Assembly (NCBI GenBank): GCA_963082875.1
Contig: OY720097.1
Span: 23,196,501 to 23,260,500 of the forward strand
Direction of reading: 5' to 3'
Source: Corella eumyota
Lineage: Eukaryota; Chordata; Ascidiacea; Phlebobranchia; Corellidae
Length of the DNA: 64,000 nt
The notes beneath the pieces are model-generated. The model was not told where the DNA came from, did not search any database, and saw only the letters and a list, made by a program, of their open reading frames with translations. Within the stretch, counting starts at the first letter, position 1. Each line of letters opens with the position of its first letter. Below, one piece after another: positions 56,471 through 64,000 of the stretch. A program made the translations under genes and the position numbers.

Positions 56471-57102
56471 CAGCCCAATCACTTTAACACGATATTTTTA
56501 TTTTTAGATTATAAAAAACAGAATTTATCAAGCAGAACAAGCAACGTTGAAAAATAATTAAAACATTTTTATTGTGTTTCTTATTATTACACTTTTTGTT
56601 ATTGTTTATTTGTAAATTTTTTTTATTATTTTTTGATGTTGTTAATATACAAGATTACCATTTAAGCTGTTTGTTGTTGCCGGTTATGATGGCTCACTGG
56701 TCAGGCTGTTGCTTTGTATACCAAATGTCATGAGTTTGAAAACAGAGAAAGGCAAGTTAGAAAAGCATTTAGAAAAGAATTTATAATTAGGTAACCCGTG
56801 TGCTTCACTTGTCATAGAAGTAAAAAACTAAATCTAATAATTATGTGTAACAAATGGAATGATGGACTTAACAAGACTGATGCATTTTTCGCAAACACAT
56901 CATTCCATGTGTTAGATATTATAACTTATTATAAAAATGTCCATTGTTTCAACGAGATTCAAACTTATAAACTTTAGTACCGAAGACTAACACCTTTACC
57001 ATTGAGCTACCAGAAGCTCGTGTTTAGACTTTCCAACTTTCATATTTAAGCATTCATACCAAACTAAAACAAAAAAGTTTTGGAGCACTCACAAAAAATC
57101 AA
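56471..57102. other. Core between inverted satellite arms, with two tRNA-like pieces
   Basis: TATGATGGCTCACTGGTCAG (from about 56687, + strand) and the reverse complement of ATTGAGCTACCAGAAGCTCG (to 57020, - strand, with reversed B-box-like GAGATTCAAAC) look like tRNA-derived heads facing each other. Between them AACAAATGGAATGATG (56849-56864) and CATCATTCCATGTGTT (56898-56913) form a 15-of-16 stem. Neither head folds convincingly as a working tRNA. Possibly a SINE or foldback relic. Confidence 0.5.
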
Positions 57103-58612
57103 GTATATAAAATTGCTGTAACTTTTGTTCTATTTAATATTTTCAAAAAATGTTTTATCTTGAATGTTAGTTAGGCCAAAATAAATCCAATAAAATATTT
57201 ATTTTTCAAATTTGAAATTTATGCAAAATTTAATAAAAGTGTCATAATTTTTACAAATAATAATTTAAAAAAAAAAAATTTGTGAATATGCTGTTTAGAC
57301 TACCGCGCTTCTAATGGCATGTCCTAAATTCGATTTAAAAATTTAAATTTTTATTCTAAAAAAATTGACCCCAATATTAATATACTGATGACGTCACACA
57401 TAGGCGTATACCGCATACGTAAAATTGCTGTAACTTTTGTTCTACTTAATATTTTCAAAAAGTGTTTTATCTTGAATGTTAGTTAGGCCAAAATTAATCG
57501 AATAAAATATTTATTTTTCGAATTTGAAATTTATGCAAATTTTAATAAAAGTGTCATAATTTTTACAAATAATAATTTTTTTAAATAATATTTTGTGAAT
57601 ATGTTGTTTAGACTACCGCGCTTCTAATGGCATGTCCTCAATTCGATTTAAAAATTTGAATTTTTATTCTAAAAAAATTGACCCCAATATTAATATACTG
57701 ATGACGTCACACATAGGCGTATAACGCATACGTAAAATTGCTGTAACTTATGTTCTACTTAATATTTTCAAAAAATGTTTTATCTTGAATGTTAGTTAGG
57801 CCAAAATGAATCGAATAAAATATTTATTTTTAAAATTTGAAATTTATGCAAATTTAATAAAAGTGTCATAATTTTCACAAATAATAATTTTTTAAAATAA
57901 TATTTTGTGTATATGTTGTTTAGACTACCGCGCTTCTAATGGCATGTCCTAAATTCTATTTAAAAATTTGATTTTTTTTTCGAAAAAAATTGACCCCAAT
58001 ATTAATATACTGCTGACGTCACACATAGGCGTATAACGCATACGTAAAATTGCTGTAACTTTTGTTCTACTTATATTTTCAAAAAATGTTTTATCTTGAA
58101 TGTTAGTTAGGCCAAAATGAATCGAATAAAATATTTATTTTTCAAATTTGAAATTTATGCAAAATTTAATAAAAGTGTCATAATTTTTACAAATAATAAT
58201 TTTTTAAAATAATATTTTGTAAATATGGTGTTTAGACTACCCCGCTTTTAATGGCATGTCCTAAATTTGATTTAAAAATTTGAATTTTTATTCTAAAAAA
58301 ATTGACCCCAATATTAATATACTGATGACGTCACACATAGGCGTATAACGCATACGTAAAATTGCTGTAACTTTTGTTCTACTTAATATTTTCAAAAAAT
58401 GTTTTATCTTGAATGTTAGTTAGGCCAAAATGAATCGAATAAAATATTTACTTTTCAAATTTGAAATTTATGCAAAATTTAATAAAAGCGTCATAATTTT
58501 TAAAAATAATAAATTTTTTAAATAATATTTTGTGAATATGTTGTTTAGACTACCGCGCTGCTAATGGCATGTCCTAAATTCGATTTAAAAATTTGATTTT
58601 TTTTCGAAAAAA
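57103..58612 (+). repeat. Satellite family A, direct array, about 4.8 units of 312 bp
   Basis: AAAATTGCTGTAACTTTTGT recurs at 57109, 57421, 57734, 58046 and 58358. Each unit has ATGTTAGTTAGGCCAAAAT, GTCTAAACAACATATTCAC in reverse, and a perfect CRE palindrome TGACGTCA followed by CACATAGGCGTAT. The last unit is cut in AAAAATTGACC. Confidence 0.96.
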
Positions 58613-61600
58613 ATTGACCTAACTAACATTCAAGATAAAACATTTCGCAAAAATTTTCAGTAAAACAAAAGTTACAGCAAATTTTTATTCTGGGTTTAAT
58701 TAGGTGACGTGATATTTTTGGCCTATGCTATTGAATACAAATTTTTTGAAAAAAGTTAAAAAATTTTAAATCAAAAAATAATTGTTCTGTTGGAACTGCA
58801 CGAGTCCAATAAACGTGTTTACAAAATATTTTTTGAAAATATTAATATTCATAAAAGTTATGACACTTTTATTAAAAATTGATGAAGTCTAAAACCTAAA
58901 ATTTTATATTTTATTAGATGCGCATTGACCTAACTAACATTCAAGATAAAACATTTCGCAAAAATTTTCAGTAAAACAAAAGTTACAGCAAATTTTTATT
59001 CTGGGTTTAATTAGGTCACGTGATATTTTTGGCCAATGCTATTGAATACAAATTTTTTGAAAAAAGTTAAAAAATTTTAAATTAAAAAATAATTGTTCTG
59101 TTGGAACTGCACGGGTCTAATAAACGTGTTTACAAAATATTTTGTTGAAAATATTAATATTCATAAAAGTTATGACACTTTTATTAAAAATTGATGAAGT
59201 CTAAAATCTAAAATTTTATATTTTATTAGATGCGCATTGACCTAACTAACATTCAAGATAAAACATTTCGCAAAAATTTTCAGTAAAACAAAAGTTACAG
59301 CAATTTTTATTCTGGGTTTAATTAGGTCACGTGATATTTTTGGCCAATGCTATTGAATACAAATTTTTTGAAAAAAATTAAAAAATTTTAAATCGAAAAA
59401 TAATTGTTCTGTTGGAACTGCACGGGTCCAATAAACGTGTTTACAAAATATTTTTTGAAAATATTAATATTCATAAAAGTTATGACACTTTTATTAAAAA
59501 TTGATGAAGTCTAAAACCTAAAATTTTATATTTTATTAGATGCGCATTGACCTAACTAACATTCAAGATAAAACATTTCGCAAAAATTTTCAGTAAAACA
59601 AAAGTTACAGCAAATTATTATTCTGGGTTTTAATTAGCAAATTTAATTAGGTCACGTGATATTTTTGGCCAATGCTATTGAATACAAATTTTTTGAAAAA
59701 AGTTAAAAAATTTTAAATTAAAAAATAATTGTTCTGTTGGAACTGCACGGGTCCAATAAACGTGTTTACAAAATATTTTTTGAAAATATTAATATTCATA
59801 AAAGTTATGACACTTTTATTAAAAATTGATGAATTCTAAAACCTAAAATTTTATATTTTATTAGATGCGCATTGACCTAACTAACATTCAAGATAAAACA
59901 TTTCGCAAAAATTTTCAGTAAAACAAAAGTTACAGCAAATTTTTATTCTGGCTTTAATTAGGTCACGTGATATTTTTGGCCAATGCTATTGAATACAAAT
60001 TTTTTGAAAAAAATTAAAAAATTTTAAATCGAAAAATAATTGTTCTGTTGGAACTGCACGGGTCCAATAAACCTGTTTACAAAATATTTTTTGAAAATAT
60101 TAATATTCATAAAAGTTATGACACTTTGATTAAAAATTGATGAAGTCTAAAACCTAAAATTTTATATTTTATTAGATGCGCATTGACCTAACTAACATTC
60201 AAGATAAAACATTTCGCAAAAATTTTCAGTAAAACAAAAGTTACAGCAAATTATTATTCTGGGTTTTAATTAGCAAATTTAATTAGGTCACGTGATATTT
60301 TTGGCCAATGCTATTGAATACAAATTTTTTGAAAAAAGTTAAAAAATTTTAAATCAAAAAATAATTGTTCTGTTGGAACTGCACGGGTCCAATAAACGTG
60401 TTTACAAAATATTTTTTGAAAATATTAATATTCATAAAAGTTATGACACTTTTATTAAAAATTGATGAAATCTAAAACCTAAAATTTTATATTTTATTAG
60501 ATGCGCATTGACCTAACTAACATTCAAGATAAAACATTTCGCAAAAATTTTCAGTAAAACAAAAGTTACAGCAAATTTTTATTCTGGGTTTAATTAGGTC
60601 ACGTGATATTTTTGGCCAATGCTATTGTATACAAATTTTTTGAAAAAAATTAAAAATTTTAAATCGAAAATTAATTATTCTGTTGGAACTGCACGGGTCC
60701 AATAAGCGTGTTTACAAAATATTTTTTGAAAATATTAATATTCATAAAAGTTATGACACTTTTATTAAAAATTGATGAAGTCTAAAATCTAAAATTTTAT
60801 ATTTTATTAGATGCGCATTGACCTAACTAACATTCAAGATAAAACATTTCGCAAAAATTTTCAGTAAAACAAAAGTTACAGCAATTTTTATTCTGGGTTT
60901 AATTAGGTCACGTGATATTTTTGGCCAATGCTATTGAATACAAATTTTTTGAAAAAAATTAAAAAATTTTAAATCGAAAAATAATTGTTCTGTTGGAACT
61001 GCACGGGTCCAATAAACGTGTTTACAAAATATTTTTTGAAAATATTAATATTCATAAAAGTTATGACACTTTTATTAAAAATTGATGAAGTCTAAAACCT
61101 AAAATTTTATATTTTATTAGATGCGCATTGACCTAACTAACATTCAAGATAAAACATTTCGCAAAAATTTTCAGTAAAACAAAAGTTACAGCAAATTATT
61201 ATTCTGGGTTTTAATTAGCAAATTTAATTAGGTCACGTGATATTTTTGGCCAATGCTATTGAATACAAATTTTTTGAAAAAAGTTAAAAAATTTTAAATT
61301 AAAAAATAATTGTTCTGTTGGAACTGCACGGGTCCAATAAACGTGTTTACAAAATATTTTTTGAAAATATTAATATTCATAAAAGTTATGACACTTTTAT
61401 TAAAAATTGATGAAATCTAAAACCTAAAATTTTATATTTTATTAGATGCGCATTGACCTAACTAACATTCAAGATAAAACATTTCGCAAAAATTTTCAGT
61501 AAAACAAAAGTTACAGCAAATTTTTATTCTGGGTTTAATTAGGTCACGTGATATTTTTGGCCTATGCTATTGAATACAAATTTTATGAAAAAAGTTAAAA

Positions 61601-64000
61601 AATTTTAAATCATAAAATAATTGTTCTGTTGGAACTGCACGGGTCCAATAAACGTGTTTACAAAATATTTTTTGAAAATATTAATATTCATAAAAGTTAT
61701 GACACTTTTATTAAAAATTGATGAAGTCTAAAAACCTAAAATTTTATATTTTATTAGATGCGCATTGACCTAACTAACATTCAAGATGAAACATTTCGCA
61801 AAATTTTCAGTAAAACAAAAGTTACAGCAAATTTTTATTCTGGGTTTAATTAGGTCACGTGATGTTTTTGGCCAATGCTATTGAATACAAATTTTTTGAA
61901 AAAAATTAAAAAATTTTAAATCAAAAATTAATTGTTCTGTTGGAACTGCACGGGTCCAATAAACGTGTTTACAAAATATTTTTTGAAAATATTAATATTC
62001 ATAAAAGTTATGACACTTTTATTAAAAATTGATGAAGTCTAAAACCTAAAATTTTATATTTTATTAGATGCGCATTGACCTAACTAACATTCAAGATAAA
62101 ACATTTCGCAAAAATTTTCAGTAAAACAAAAGTTACAGCAAATTTTTATTCTGGGTTTAATTAGGTCACGTGATATTTTTGGCCAATGCTATTGAATACA
62201 AATTTTTTGAAAAAAATTAAAAAAATTTAAATCAAAAAATAATTGTTCTGTTGGAACTGCACGGGTCCAATAAACGTGTTTACAAAATATTTTTTGAAAA
62301 TATTAATATTCATAAAAGTTATGACACTTTTATTAAAAATTGATGAAGTCTAAAACCTAAAATTTTATATTTTATTAGATGCGCATTGACCTAACTAACA
62401 TTCAAGATAAAACATTTCGCAAAAATTTTCAGTAAAACAAAAGTTACAGCAAATTTTTATTCTGGGTTTAATTAGGTCACGTGATATTTTTGGCCAATGC
62501 TATTGAATACAAATTTTTTAAAAAAAATTTTAAATCGAAAAATAATTGTTCTGTTGGAACTGCGCGGGTCCAATAAACGTGTTTACAAAATATTTTTTGA
62601 AAATATTAATATTCATAAAAGTTATGACACTTTTATTAAAAATTGATGAAGTCTAAAACCTAAAATTTTATATTTTATTAGATGCGCATTGACCTAACTA
62701 ACATTGAAGATAAAAGATTTCGCAAAAATGTTCAGTAAAACAAAAGTTACAGCAAATTTTTATTCTGGGTTTAATTAGGTCACGTGATATTTTTGGCCAA
62801 TGCTATTGAATACAAATTTTTTAAAAAAAATTAAAAAATTTAAATCGAAAAATAATTGTTCTGTTGGAACTGCACGGGTCCAATAAACGTGTTTACAAAA
62901 TATTTTTTGAAAATATTAATATTCATAAAAGTTATGACACTTTTATTAAAAATTGATGAAGTCTAAAACCTAAAATTTTATATTTTATTAGATGCGCATT
63001 GACCTAACTAACATTCATGATAAAAAATTTCGCAAAAATTTTCAGTAAAACAAAAGTTACAGCAAATTTTTATTCTGGGTTTAATTAGGTCACGTGATAT
63101 TTTTGGCCAATGCTATTGAATACAAATTTTTTGAAAAAAATTAAAAAATTTTAAATCGAAAAATAATTGTTCTGTTGGAACTGCACGGGTCCAATAAACG
63201 TGTTTACAAAATATTTTTTGAAAATATTAATATTCATAAAAATTATGACACTTTTATTAAAAATTGATGAAGTCTAAAACCTAAAATTTTATTAGATGCG
63301 CATTGACCTAACTAACAATCATGATAAAAAAATTCGCAAAAATTTTCAGTAAAACAAAAGTTACAGCAAATTTTTATTCTGGGTTTAATTAGGTCACGTG
63401 ATATTTTTGGCCAATGCTATTGAATACAAATTTTTTGAAAAAAATTAAAAAATTTTAAATCGAAAAATAATTGTTTTGTTGGAACTGCACGGGTCCAATA
63501 AACGTGTTTACAAAATATTTTTTGAAAATATTAATATTCATAAAAGTTATGACACTTTTATTAAAAATTGATGAAGTCTAAAACCTAAAATTTTATATTT
63601 TATTAGATGCGCATTGACCTAACTAACATTCAAGATAAAACATTTCGCAAAAATTTTCAGTAAAACAAAAGTTACAGCAAATTTTTATTCTGGGTTTAAT
63701 TAGGTCACGTGATATTTTTGGCCAATGCTATTGAATACAAATTTTTTAAAAAAAATTTTAAATCGAAAAATAATTGTTGGAACTGCGCGGGTCCAATAAA
63801 TGGAACTGCGCGGGTCCAATAAACGTGTTTACAAAATATTTTTTGAAAATATTAATATTCATAAAAGTTATGACACTTTTATTAAAAATTGATGAAGTCT
63901 AAAACCTAAAATTTTATATTTTATTAGATGCGCATTGACCTAACTAACATTGAAGATAAAAGATTTCGCAAAAATGTTCAGTAAAACAAAAGTTACAGCA
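58613..64000 (-). repeat. Satellite family B array, about 17 units of roughly 312 bp
   Basis: GCGCATTGACCTAACTAACA marks unit starts at 58920, 59232, 59542, 59867, 60179, 60503, 60813, 61123, 61448, 61760, 62070, 62381, 62684, 62994, 63299, 63609 and 63930. The block ACCTAACTAACATTCAAGAT to AAAGTTACAGCA is the reverse complement of the A-family core, so A and B are related but oppositely oriented. All but the first unit carry the E-box palindrome TCACGTGA. The array runs off the right edge. No coding potential. Confidence 0.97.

Noticed and set aside
58613-64000. Satellite B as a Helitron or other autonomous element
   Set aside because: No terminal hairpin, rolling-circle motif or coding sequence was seen; a simple tandem satellite explains it.

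Overview
The window is AT-rich animal DNA with short spliced genes, tRNA-headed SINEs, short inverted-repeat DNA elements and two blocks of satellite DNA. EMC1 (21 exons) and a secreted Sushi/EGF/WxxW/somatomedin-B protein with only phase-1 introns make it a metazoan. Compactness and domain content suggest a marine invertebrate deuterostome, most likely an ascidian tunicate. The species call is inference (about 0.5); the animal call is firm.

Layout: 1-2645 is a 30-bp minisatellite of about 88 units. 3742-6960 is the first of three intronless paralogs (also 20867-23086 and 44461-47249) that join a DUF294/GlnD-like nucleotidyltransferase domain to 44-residue TPR repeats. Between and after the first two lie two copies of one gene block: GART fragments, a scrap of a zinc-finger gene, ERAL1 (- strand) and EMC1 (+ strand). 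The left copy (about 8.4-14.75 kb) is decayed: its ERAL1 lost the targeting leader and its EMC1 stops at exon 6, where it joins a SINE. The right copy (about 23.8-41.3 kb) has an intact ERAL1 and a complete EMC1, whose intron 13 hosts a nested antisense gene. A polyglutamine C2H2 zinc-finger gene (15240-18050) lies between the copies, next to an orphan GAR-transformylase exon of GART. Together the pieces imply an ancestral order GART > ZNF > < ERAL1 EMC1 > that was duplicated with the TPR gene and then eroded differently in each copy.

41261-50328 holds mobile DNA, the third TPR paralog (frame disrupted) and gene-poor DNA. 50382-55681 is the secreted multidomain gene (14 exons, 706 aa). 55938-64000 is a 312-bp satellite in two related, oppositely oriented families. 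One carries a CRE palindrome in every unit, the other an E-box palindrome.

Functionally, EMC1 belongs to the ER membrane-protein insertase, ERAL1 to mitochondrial small-subunit rRNA assembly and GART to purine synthesis. They look like ordinary housekeeping neighbours; ERAL1 and EMC1 share a 411-bp head-to-head spacer. The least explained and most interesting content is the nucleotidyltransferase-TPR family: tandemly amplified, variable in repeat number, with one copy that has lost the usual catalytic signature. The recombination-rich block around it also stands out.
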